DNA of 9,924 nt, taken from assembly GCA_002428405.1 (NCBI GenBank), contig DIWD01000025.1:1-9924 (forward strand). The letters run 5' to 3'. The DNA is from a bacterium UBA6115. GTDB lineage: Bacteria > Bacillota_A > Clostridia > Christensenellales > Aristaeellaceae. Each line of letters begins with the position of its first letter. Position 1 is the stretch's first letter. The notes beneath the pieces are model-generated. The model had not been told where the DNA came from and made no database searches. It worked only from the letters and a program-made list of their open reading frames with translations. The translations under genes were made by a program, and so were the position numbers. Below, in pieces: positions 1 to 6,548 of the stretch.

Positions 1-198
1 CCTGGGCGGGAAGCGGAATAATTCGTCAAGCGGCTTCAGCGACGCCGCGACAGCGAAAACCAGCGGGTACACCATAATCAGGGCGGTCAGCCCCAGCATC
101 AGGTATATGAAGGCGTCGCCGGTACGTGAACGGTTCGGCCTTCTGCGTTTGGCTATGCTTTGATCCTTTGGCAGCCGTTTTATGCGCTCTCTTGCCAT
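1..198 (-). CDS. Sugar ABC transporter permease, MalG/LplC type (N-terminal part, cut by window edge)
   Basis: Only the first 66 codons are inside the window; the gene continues past position 1. The ATG at 198-196 follows the TGA of the upstream permease by one base (TGACATG), so translation is probably coupled. Upstream is only a weak AAAAGG-like ribosome site. The visible protein starts with a basic cytoplasmic segment (MARERIKRLPK, then KRRRPNRSR), followed by a first transmembrane helix at about residues 31-51 (FIYLMLGLTALIMVYPLVFA). It then reads AASLKPLDELF, the usual N-terminal layout of binding-protein-dependent sugar permeases of the MalG/LplC group, where a residue pattern like SLK/SLS follows the first helix. 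Position directly after a MalF-type permease supports the call. It would form the second half of the membrane channel. The EAA loop is outside the window, so the family call rests on the N-terminus and context. Confidence 0.8.
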   Translation of the reverse strand, partial: MARERIKRLPKDQSIAKRRRPNRSRTGDAFIYLMLGLTALIMVYPLVFAVAASLKPLDELFRFPPR

Positions 199-199
199 G

Positions 200-1135
200 T
201 CAGGTACCCAGCCTTTTCAGCATGCTCTGGATGGCCTTGTTGGCCAGGATCATCGTCAGGAATAGCAAGGTAGCGATCGCAGAGGCGTAGCCCATGTCAA
301 AGCGCGTATAGCCATAGTCAAACAGGTGGGTCACCACTGTGTGCGCGGCATAGTCTGTGGAAGGGTAGCCGCACAGCGCCATGGTCTGGTCGGCCACGGA
401 GAATGCGGCGGTGATGGACATCACAGCGCCGAAGAGCAGCATGGGGCGCATGTTGGGCAGGGTGATGTAATACAGCTCCTGCCAGCGGTTGCGGACGCCG
501 TCGACATAGCCGGCCTCATACTGGGCCTGGTCCACACCTTTGAGGCCCGCGACAAAGGCGAGGAAGCCGGTGCCCATGCTCATCCACAAAAGGACCATGA
601 CCACCACCGGCATCATGTACTTCGGATCGGTCAGCCAGAGGATGGGGGAATGGATGATGCCCATGCGCACCAGGAAGGCGTTCAGGTAACCATACACATC
701 GCCCCGGAAGATGATGGAGAAGATGAAGTAGGCGTTTCCGGCGATGGATGGCGCATAGAAGATCACAACGGCAACGGAACGCAGCCAGCGGGGCAGCTCA
801 TTGATGAACCAGGCGAACATAAAGGACAGGATATAACCGATCGGGCCGGTAATTACTGCGATGATGAACGTATTCTTGACAGAGATGAGGAAAATGTCAT
901 CCTGCAGGATCAGGTTGATGTAGTTGGCAAGGCCGATGTAGCGCGGGGGCTCAAGGATGTTGTAGTAGGTAAAGCTGTAGCGGATGGAGGTGACCATCGG
1001 CAGGATGTAGAACGTGAGAAAAAGCGCGGCGAAGGGAAGCAGGAAAAGGTAGCAGACACGCATCTGTTTTGCCTGGTACCATTTGTCCGACAGGCTCCTC
1101 CTGCGCAGGTCCAGGTATTTCTGCATCGTGCTCAA
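200..1135 (-). CDS. Sugar ABC transporter permease, MalF/LplB type
   Basis: This 311-residue inner-membrane protein is one half of the channel of a carbohydrate ABC importer. About six hydrophobic segments are visible (roughly residues 28-48, 88-110, 120-142, 172-196, 232-250, 283-300). The conserved cytoplasmic EAA loop that docks on the ATPase is at about 207-227: EAGYVDGVRNRWQELYYITLP, with the expected E-A-G, the D-G pair and I-x-L-P. Length and order fit the family. The start is TTG at 1135-1133, overlapping the TGA of the binding-protein gene (TTGA). AGGAG at 1147-1143 sits 7 nt before this TTG, while the in-frame ATG at 1126-1124 is 16 nt away, so TTG is the better start. The upstream gene encodes the substrate-binding protein and the downstream gene the partner permease. 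No ATPase gene is visible; a shared MsmK/UgpC-type ATPase elsewhere is likely (inference). Confidence 0.95.
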   Translation of the reverse strand: MSTMQKYLDLRRRSLSDKWYQAKQMRVCYLFLLPFAALFLTFYILPMVTSIRYSFTYYNILEPPRYIGLANYINLILQDDIFLISVKNTFIIAVITGPIGYILSFMFAWFINELPRWLRSVAVVIFYAPSIAGNAYFIFSIIFRGDVYGYLNAFLVRMGIIHSPILWLTDPKYMMPVVVMVLLWMSMGTGFLAFVAGLKGVDQAQYEAGYVDGVRNRWQELYYITLPNMRPMLLFGAVMSITAAFSVADQTMALCGYPSTDYAAHTVVTHLFDYGYTRFDMGYASAIATLLFLTMILANKAIQSMLKRLGT

Positions 1136-4026
1136 GGCTTTGCTCCTTTGCCGATGTCCAGCCCGAACTCCAGCCGTTTTTTCTGGATCTCCCGGTCAAT
1201 CAGGCGGGCATAGTCCAGGATGGTTTCACGGGGGTCAACGGACTCATTGATGACCTTGCGCACCGCGTTGGTGATGTTGCGCCCGGTATAGTACCCCCCG
1301 GCGATCTCCCTGAAGCCGACCGCCTCTGCCATTGCCTCATCCAGCAGCGCAAGCTGTTTTGCGCTCCAGGACAATTCGTTCATGGCTTCTGTGTTGGCGG
1401 TGGGGTAGCGGGCGGAGGAGCCAAGCACCGCCTCGATCTCCCTGCCGAAACGGACCTGGGCTTCTTTGCCTGTCCACCATTTCATAAACGCCCATCCCTG
1501 CTGTTTTTGGTCTTCATTCCCGGAGGCAATCATCATGCAGCTGCTTCCCTGCGAGTGCACGGAACGGTCCAGTTTCAACCCGTCTTCTGACAGGGTGCCC
1601 GGGATAAAGGTGAAGTCCCATAGCCCGCGGATTTCAGGCGCTGAGACCGCCAGCAAATTGAAGGTGGTGAACTCCGCGATGCCCAGCGGCATTTCCCCTG
1701 AGCGGAAGCGGCTGATGAAGTCATATTCCTTGGGCAGGCCATAATCCGTATACAGCGATGTATAAAAGTCGAATGCGCGGATGGCGGGCTCCTCGTTGAT
1801 GAGGGTCCTGGTTGAATCATTGCTGTAAATTGTCCCGCCGAGCTGGTAGATGAGTGAATAAAGCGCGAACTGGTTGGGCGCGGCAATGGTGGGATAGGGA
1901 ACGCCGACAGACATGTTGTTGCCCTGAATGGTCGGCAGCAACCCGATGAGATCATCCCAGGTGAGCGGTATCTCCAACCCGTACTCGCTGAGGATGTCCT
2001 CGCGGCAAAACAGCACGCTAATCACCTGCGTTTCAGGCAGCGCGTAGACCCCGCCCTGCCAACTGAGCGCTTCGTACGCGCTGGGACGGAAGCGGGAAAT
2101 GACTTCATCAAAATCAAGGAATTGCCTCAGGTCTTCCGCGGCGTTGCGCAGAGCGTAGTTGACCGGGTTCCAGGAGTCAGTGGAGACAACCAGGTCCGGT
2201 CCGTTCCCGGCCACCACCGCGCCAAGAAGGGCCGTGGGGTCAACCAGTTTGATGTTGACCTTGATGCCGGTCTGCGGGGTAAAGGTATCATCCACCATGG
2301 TCTTGAGCACCATGGACTGATCGCGGCCCGTCAGGATCCATACATCCAGCGCTTCTTCCTCCGCGTGCACATCGCCCAGCGCGTCATAATTCACGAAATA
2401 GGAAATGAAGGTGGACCTGATCTCATGCCAAAGGCTTGTCAGTACGTTTTCCTTTGGTTCTTTCGGCTTTGCGCTCAACCCGGAGATGATAAGGCTGTCG
2501 ATGTCCAGCTTGATTTCGCCCATGGCCTGCATCGCTGTGCCCAGGGAGGTGATGTTATCCTTGAAGTTCACAAAGGAACCCGTGATCCGGTACGGGTTTT
2601 CCGCAAACATTTCCAGCTGGGCTGCCAGGGTCTGTGCGGCGGCGATCTTGTCGGACTTCTGCCCTGTGTAAGCGACTGCCTCATCAACGATTTTATACAG
2701 TCTCTTACTTTCCAGCGCCATTGCCTCGATCACCTCTGGATAGACCTGGTGGAGATTGTAATCCCTGAAACTGTCAGGATTCACACCGGTGAGCACCAGG
2801 ATCTTCCTGTAGATCTGGTTGAGCCTGTAAACGCTGTCGTCAAGCTGCTTGAGGATGCTGCCCATCCCGCCAAGGGTCGCCTCAAGACGCAGGGTGTGCC
2901 GGCCGCGGCTGAGATGGAAGATATAATCATTTCCGCTGTCATCACCCAGGGTTTTTTGCTGCCATGTGTTGGCGTAGGTGAAGGGGATCTCGTTCATCTG
3001 GGCAAAGGGCAACTCCCCGTCGATGTACAGCGCCCGGCAGGAGATGTATCCCCGCTGATAGCGCTGGCGGCCCTTGATGCTGATATGATAAAAGCCGTCA
3101 TATGGGATGTCCACATCCCACTGTATCCACTGCCCCGGGGTCCGCCACGCGTCCCCGCCGGTGTAATTGAGCACCACACGGCTGAGGTCTGTTGGCTCAG
3201 TCGCGGGGGAGGAGCGGTCATACCGCGCGTAAAGCGAAGGGCTGGACCGCAGCGAGGCCGCTTCGCCGGGAATAATCAGCACAACGTCCTGCGCGCCATT
3301 CTCCTGCGCGCTGGATTGGGTTGATTTTACGTATCCTGAATAATCCGGCGCATCCTCAATCAATGACAAGGTCAGGCTTCGCAGGAGGACCGGCTCATTG
3401 ACTGCTTCCAGGGTAAGGGTGTTTGTACCCGAAGGCAAATAAAAACTGTAGGGAAGGGATTCATACCCCAGGGAATCCCGGAAGAAGGCCGTCTGCCAGC
3501 CGAAAACTTCCTTCTGCGCCGGCCTGATTTGGTTTCCCTGGTTGTCTTTGCGCGTTTCGCCCGTATCGGTCCACATGCGGGGAAACAGGAGCGTTTCCGC
3601 GCCCAGGAAGGGGATCTGCCCATTGATATACAGCGCGCGCTGGATGTCTACCCCCCGCGCGGGAGTTGTCAGGTATTCTGTCTTCAGCCGGTACATCCCG
3701 CCCTGGGCAAGGCTGAATGTCCAGCTGACAATGGAGCCTTCCTCGGTCAGCAGCGCCTGCAGACCGTCCTGAAACGCCGCCCCGGACTCAGCCGCAAAAT
3801 CAGACAGCGGGATTTCAACTTCCCGCGTTCCCATGGGCTTGTCCGCGTGCCGGGCCTGATAAAGCGCATAGGTATCCTTCCGGCCAATCCCGAATATCGA
3901 CTGTTTTAGGTCCTCGCCTGCGTATTTATCTCTGAAATCCACTGCCCCGCCGGAGAGCACAACCCATAAAACCAGCCCTGACATGATGAGGGCAAGCAAG
4001 AGAAAACCGGGCCATTTCTGCCGCAA
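1132..4026 (-). CDS. Large membrane-anchored extracellular solute-binding protein (sugar ABC importer) with duplicated N-terminal domain
   Basis: This 964-residue protein is more than twice the usual size of a sugar-binding protein. Residues 8-25 form one hydrophobic helix without a lipobox cysteine, so it is probably an uncleaved anchor rather than a lipoprotein. Two similar beta-rich modules follow. Module A, about 98-222, contains RALYINGQIPF and TNTLTLEAV. Module B, about 298-385, contains RALYIDGELPF and RHTLRLEAT. They look like galactose-binding/CBM-type folds. A mostly helical linker covers 390-530. From about 558 the chain is an ordinary family-1-like solute-binding protein (DVWILTGRDQ, GNGPDLVVSTDSWNP, YALPETQVISVLFCREDIL, WAFMKWWTGKEAQVRFG). 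It opens an operon with two permeases, so it should capture an oligosaccharide outside the membrane. The start is unsure: TTG at 4026 is the annotated choice, but a perfect AAGGAGGT at 4054-4047 is 21 nt from it and only 9 nt from an in-frame ATT at 4038. No in-frame ATG or GTG exists upstream. Confidence 0.9.
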   Translation of the reverse strand: MRQKWPGFLLLALIMSGLVLWVVLSGGAVDFRDKYAGEDLKQSIFGIGRKDTYALYQARHADKPMGTREVEIPLSDFAAESGAAFQDGLQALLTEEGSIVSWTFSLAQGGMYRLKTEYLTTPARGVDIQRALYINGQIPFLGAETLLFPRMWTDTGETRKDNQGNQIRPAQKEVFGWQTAFFRDSLGYESLPYSFYLPSGTNTLTLEAVNEPVLLRSLTLSLIEDAPDYSGYVKSTQSSAQENGAQDVVLIIPGEAASLRSSPSLYARYDRSSPATEPTDLSRVVLNYTGGDAWRTPGQWIQWDVDIPYDGFYHISIKGRQRYQRGYISCRALYIDGELPFAQMNEIPFTYANTWQQKTLGDDSGNDYIFHLSRGRHTLRLEATLGGMGSILKQLDDSVYRLNQIYRKILVLTGVNPDSFRDYNLHQVYPEVIEAMALESKRLYKIVDEAVAYTGQKSDKIAAAQTLAAQLEMFAENPYRITGSFVNFKDNITSLGTAMQAMGEIKLDIDSLIISGLSAKPKEPKENVLTSLWHEIRSTFISYFVNYDALGDVHAEEEALDVWILTGRDQSMVLKTMVDDTFTPQTGIKVNIKLVDPTALLGAVVAGNGPDLVVSTDSWNPVNYALRNAAEDLRQFLDFDEVISRFRPSAYEALSWQGGVYALPETQVISVLFCREDILSEYGLEIPLTWDDLIGLLPTIQGNNMSVGVPYPTIAAPNQFALYSLIYQLGGTIYSNDSTRTLINEEPAIRAFDFYTSLYTDYGLPKEYDFISRFRSGEMPLGIAEFTTFNLLAVSAPEIRGLWDFTFIPGTLSEDGLKLDRSVHSQGSSCMMIASGNEDQKQQGWAFMKWWTGKEAQVRFGREIEAVLGSSARYPTANTEAMNELSWSAKQLALLDEAMAEAVGFREIAGGYYTGRNITNAVRKVINESVDPRETILDYARLIDREIQKKRLEFGLDIGKGAKP
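1143..1147 (-). promoter_or_regulatory. Ribosome binding site AGGAG deciding a TTG start
   Basis: AGGAG lies inside the end of the binding-protein gene, 7 nt before TTG (1135-1133). The nearest in-frame ATG would be 16 nt away. This supports the TTG start of the permease and reinitiation at the overlapping TGA. Confidence 0.75.
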
Positions 4027-4046
4027 TTTTTCAGGAATGGTGGAGT

Positions 4047-4054
4047 ACCTCCTT
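4047..4054 (-). promoter_or_regulatory. Perfect Shine-Dalgarno AAGGAGGT before the solute-binding protein
   Basis: AAGGAGGT matches the anti-Shine-Dalgarno tail fully. Counting from the end of GGAGG, it is 9 nt before an in-frame ATT (4038-4036) and 21 nt before the TTG at 4026. GGAG can also pair with CTCC just downstream across a 3-nt loop, a small hairpin that would mask the site. The pairing is only 4 bp, so its effect is uncertain. Confidence 0.65.
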
Positions 4055-4228
4055 GCTTGAGCTTTGACCGGATCCCTTGAAGGCTTTCCTGTTTTGACTG
4101 TCCCGGGCTGCCTTTTTCCTGCTCCCTTTAAAGGATGTTTGATGCTGAATATTAAGTGGCTGTCTGGTTTTCGATGCTTTGGATTTTACCAACACGAATG
4201 AAAAACGGCAGCCTGTTCAAAATGGTCA

Positions 4229-4242
4229 ATTAATCGTTTAAT
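4229..4242 (-). promoter_or_regulatory. Palindromic operator-like site centred on CG, at the predicted transcription start
   Basis: On the minus strand the site reads ATTAAACGATTAAT, a 14-nt inverted repeat with one mismatched pair and a central CpG. CpG-centred palindromes overlapping the transcription start are typical of LacI/GalR-family operators (family knowledge). The site begins 7 nt after the -10 element, where a bound repressor would block initiation. No regulator gene is visible in the window, so the bound protein is unknown. Confidence 0.4.
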
Positions 4243-4249
4243 ATGTCTA

Positions 4250-4278
4250 ATAATCGCTGATGCGGACCGATTTGTCAA
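4250..4278 (-). promoter_or_regulatory. Sigma-70/SigA-type promoter of the ABC importer operon
   Basis: The -35 element TTGACA is perfect (4278-4273). A 17-nt spacer leads to GATTAT (4255-4250), which matches TATAAT at four of six positions. Transcription would start near 4243. The promoter lies just after the terminator of the upstream cluster, so the importer operon has its own control. Confidence 0.7.
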
Positions 4279-4284
4279 GGGGGT

Positions 4285-4314
4285 AAATACAAAAATGCCG
4301 GGAAACCGGCATTT
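4285..4314 (-). terminator. Intrinsic terminator after the cyclase-family gene
   Basis: The stem arms AAATGCCGG (4314-4306) and CCGGCATTT (4301-4293) are perfectly complementary over 9 bp with a 4-nt loop (TTTC on the minus strand). A T-rich tail (TTGTATTT) follows. The hairpin begins 22 nt after the TAG of the cyclase-family gene and should end the GH65-zwf-cyclase transcript. Confidence 0.85.
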
Positions 4315-4336
4315 GATTTTAAGGAAAAGAATAAAA

Positions 4337-4972
4337 CTAATGCAAAAACGACAAATCATCCAGCAAGACAACGCGTGCCGGAGCGCCTTCGGCATCCCTG
4401 ATTTTTATTGGGAGCGCGACCATAAAGTAGGACCCTTCCTCAATGTCTTTGAGCTGCAACCCTTCCAGAATCAATACGTCTTTCTCCATCAGCGCTAGGT
4501 GGGTAGCATGTCCTGGCTGGCTGCGTTCAATGCCCAGCGCGTCAATGCCGACACCCTTTATCCCTGTATCTGCCAGATATACCGCGGCGTCCTTCTTCAG
4601 ATAGATGAAATCAGGATTGAACTTCGTTTCATATGAGTTTTGTGTCTTGAGCAGGATGAACTCATCGGGCTTGATGCCATACGGAATAAGGTCCTCTTTG
4701 GCGATGCCGTCCGTGACACGCGTCAGATCCAGCACGCGGCAGGGAGCCAGCAGCTTATGAAGCGGCAGAAACTCAGCTGTCCAGCCACCTTCCATCATAT
4801 GCAATGGCGAATCGAAGTGCGTGCCGGTATGCAGGTTCATATAGAGTGCGGATTCATTGATGCCGTCCCGGGGCATCATTTTTTCCATTGTGAGGACAGG
4901 TCTTTTTTCCGGAAGGTCTTTATATACCGGCATCCCTGTATGAATGGTCATGGAGATATCTGTTATTTTCAA
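4337..4972 (-). CDS. Cyclase-family metal-dependent hydrolase (KynB/kynurenine formamidase-like)
   Basis: This 211-residue cytoplasmic protein belongs to the putative cyclase family (Pfam PF04199), which includes kynurenine formamidase and isatin hydrolase, enzymes that hydrolyse amide or ring bonds with a bound divalent metal. The signature HTGTHFDSPLH is at 48-58 and supplies likely ligands H48, H52 and D54. H155, H158 (GHATH) and E170 fit the second metal-binding set. The N-terminal SMTIHTGMPVY (7-17) is also typical, and the length is normal. The start is TTG at 4972-4970, 5 nt after AGGAGG, which overlaps the TAG of zwf. The gap is 9 nt, so translation is likely coupled to Zwf. No tryptophan-degradation gene is present, so a kynurenine role is not supported. 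Its place after zwf suggests a sugar-acid or lactone substrate, possibly 6-phosphogluconolactone; that is inference. The terminator at 4293-4314 follows. Confidence 0.85.
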   Translation of the reverse strand: MKITDISMTIHTGMPVYKDLPEKRPVLTMEKMMPRDGINESALYMNLHTGTHFDSPLHMMEGGWTAEFLPLHKLLAPCRVLDLTRVTDGIAKEDLIPYGIKPDEFILLKTQNSYETKFNPDFIYLKKDAAVYLADTGIKGVGIDALGIERSQPGHATHLALMEKDVLILEGLQLKDIEEGSYFMVALPIKIRDAEGAPARVVLLDDLSFLH

Positions 4973-4977
4973 GGCAG

Positions 4978-4983
4978 CCTCCT
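4978..4983 (-). promoter_or_regulatory. Ribosome binding site AGGAGG for the cyclase-family gene, overlapping the zwf stop
   Basis: The TAG stop of zwf (4984-4982) runs directly into AGGAGG, and the TTG start of the next gene is 5 nt further on. This decides the TTG start and suggests coupled translation of the two proteins. Confidence 0.75.
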
Positions 4984-6526
4984 ACTCTTTTTCCTCATGG
5001 CGGGACAGCTGGATTTCCCGCCACTCCCGCCCCTCTTCACTCAACAGCAGGCCGGCGCGCTCAGGTCCTCTGGACCCGGCTGTGTAATTGGGAAAGGGCT
5101 GCATCCCTGCGTCGCACATTTTCTCAACGCTTTCCACAAACATCCAGGACTGCTCCAGCTCGTCCCACCGTGTAAACAGGGAGGAGTTGGCGCGGAAGGC
5201 TTCCAGGATCAGCTGTTCGTAGGCTTCCGGCACATTCCCTTGGAATCGGCTGCTTTGCGAATAATCCAGCTCCACCTGGTCCATCCTGAACTCATTCCCC
5301 GGCCGTTTGGCGTTGATTTGGAAATACATGCCTTCAGCAGGCTGCACCTCAATCACCAGCAGGTTGGGCGGCTGGTTTTTGAACTCCTGGTAATAATTGA
5401 TTCCGGGCAGACGCTTGAACTCGACCACAATCTGGGTACGCCTCCGGTCCAGCCGCTTGCCTGCGCGGATATAGATGGGCACTCCGCCCCAGCGGAAATT
5501 GTCCACGCTGGCCCGCAGGGCGATAAACGTTGGGACAGCTGAATCCGCGGCGACATCACTTTCCTCGCGGTACCCCGGTACATTTTTGCCGCCGATGACG
5601 CCGGGACCGTACTGTCCAAGAACGATCCCCGCGCACGCGCCAACCGGTTCGTACCTGCGCAGGGCGCGGAGCGCCTTGACTTTTTCGTCACGGATGGATT
5701 CCGGCATCAGGTCAGCGGGCGGTTCCATGGTGATCAGGGCAAGCATCTGCAGCAGGTGGTTCTGCAGCATATCTTTGAGGATGCCGGACTGCTCATAGTA
5801 TCCGCCCCGGCCTTCCACACCGAGGGTTTCCGTTGATGTGATCTGAATGTTGTCAATGTAGTGGTGGTTCCACAGCGGTTCAAACAGGGAATTGCCAAAG
5901 CGGATGGCAAGGATGTTCCTGATCATTTCCTTGCCCAGGTAATGGTCTATCCGATAGATCTGGTGTTCGTCCAACGCTTCGGTGATGGTCGCGTTGAGTT
6001 TCCTGGCAGAAGCGAGGTCAGAGCCAAAGGGCTTTTCAATCATCACCCTGTGATCTGGATTCCGCTTGACGATCAGCCGGCTCTCCCTCAGCCTTGAGAC
6101 GATCTGGCCGAAGTACTCCGGGGCGACTGCGAGGAAAAAGATCCTGACTGCCGGTGCCTGGAATAACGCCTCGTTTTGATTCAACCAGTCGCGGAACACT
6201 TCATAACTGGCGGGGTCAGAGATAAACTCCATCCGTCTGTAATGCAGTCTGGACAGGAAGCGCGCCATGTGTTTTTCATCCACGCCGCTCCTGGAGTGCG
6301 TTGTTATGGAGGCCCGTGCTGCAAGCCGGTAGTCGTCCTCGCTGATCTCCCGCCGGCCGATGGAGATGACAGAACACTCCTCCGGGAGCTGCCCCTCCGC
6401 CATCAGGTGGTACAGCGCCGGAAGAAGCTTTCGGTGCGTCAGGTCGCCTGTGCCCCCGAATATCATCATCAGCAGGGAACGATCTCCCCCGCCTTTGCTA
6501 TTGAACAATTGATTTCCGCCTTTCAT
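4982..6526 (-). CDS. zwf: Glucose-6-phosphate 1-dehydrogenase
   Basis: The enzyme oxidises glucose 6-phosphate to 6-phosphoglucono-1,5-lactone with NAD(P)+, the entry step of the oxidative pentose phosphate pathway, in the cytoplasm. The 514-residue length fits the family. The nucleotide-binding motif is GGTGDLTHRKLLPALY (24-39). EKPFG is at 164-168. The substrate-binding signature RIDHYLGKE is at 192-200. QNH with the probable catalytic base H257 is at 255-257, followed by TMEPP. A typical C-terminal domain follows (GVPIYIRAGKRL, VVEFKRLPG). Residues 1-17 precede the normal N-terminal strand. The ATG at 6526 has no clear ribosome site, and a TTG at 6508-6506 lies 6 nt after GGCGGA, so the true start may be later. 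It sits 22 nt after the GH65 gene and 9 nt before a cyclase-family hydrolase. This ties disaccharide phosphorolysis to NAD(P)H formation. Cofactor preference cannot be read from the sequence with confidence. Confidence 0.97.
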   Translation of the reverse strand: MKGGNQLFNSKGGGDRSLLMMIFGGTGDLTHRKLLPALYHLMAEGQLPEECSVISIGRREISEDDYRLAARASITTHSRSGVDEKHMARFLSRLHYRRMEFISDPASYEVFRDWLNQNEALFQAPAVRIFFLAVAPEYFGQIVSRLRESRLIVKRNPDHRVMIEKPFGSDLASARKLNATITEALDEHQIYRIDHYLGKEMIRNILAIRFGNSLFEPLWNHHYIDNIQITSTETLGVEGRGGYYEQSGILKDMLQNHLLQMLALITMEPPADLMPESIRDEKVKALRALRRYEPVGACAGIVLGQYGPGVIGGKNVPGYREESDVAADSAVPTFIALRASVDNFRWGGVPIYIRAGKRLDRRRTQIVVEFKRLPGINYYQEFKNQPPNLLVIEVQPAEGMYFQINAKRPGNEFRMDQVELDYSQSSRFQGNVPEAYEQLILEAFRANSSLFTRWDELEQSWMFVESVEKMCDAGMQPFPNYTAGSRGPERAGLLLSEEGREWREIQLSRHEEKE

Positions 6527-6548
6527 CTTTTTGCGTCAGCCGGGAGGT

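Larger units (their letters stand above)
4039..4243 (-). other. Long untranslated leader (about 200 nt) of the ABC importer operon, or part of the coding frame
   Basis: Between the predicted transcription start near 4243 and the likely translation start there are about 200 nt. I recognise no riboswitch, T-box or strong hairpin. A short palindrome (CCTTTAAAGG, 4125-4134) is present. The frame of the binding protein is open from the TAA at 4188-4186 down to the start and would encode a lysine/arginine/proline-rich stretch, but it holds no ATG, GTG or CTG. Either this is a plain leader or translation begins at a non-standard codon. With the promoter and the upstream terminator, it accounts for the gene-free stretch 4027-4336. 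Confidence 0.4.

Noticed and set aside
326..1213. A 295-codon plus-strand frame, rich in His, Gly and Asp, opposite the permease gene
   Set aside because: Antisense shadow of the hydrophobic permease; the odd composition comes from reading complementary codons.
2122..3324. A 400-codon plus-strand reading frame opposite the solute-binding protein gene
   Set aside because: It lies wholly antisense to a well-supported gene, has no recognisable domain and a low-complexity composition; the length is explained by G+C content and codon phase.
4205..4233. A second possible promoter beginning TTGACC in the leader
   Set aside because: The matching -10 position reads GTTTTT, a poor element; the TTGACA/GATTAT pair is far better.
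4186..4395. A 69-codon minus-strand frame across the terminator and promoter
   Set aside because: It overlaps the end of the cyclase gene in another frame, runs through a terminator hairpin and promoter, and has no support.
4640..5542. A 300-codon plus-strand frame spanning the cyclase and zwf genes
   Set aside because: Crosses two real genes in antisense, without a motif or a ribosome site.
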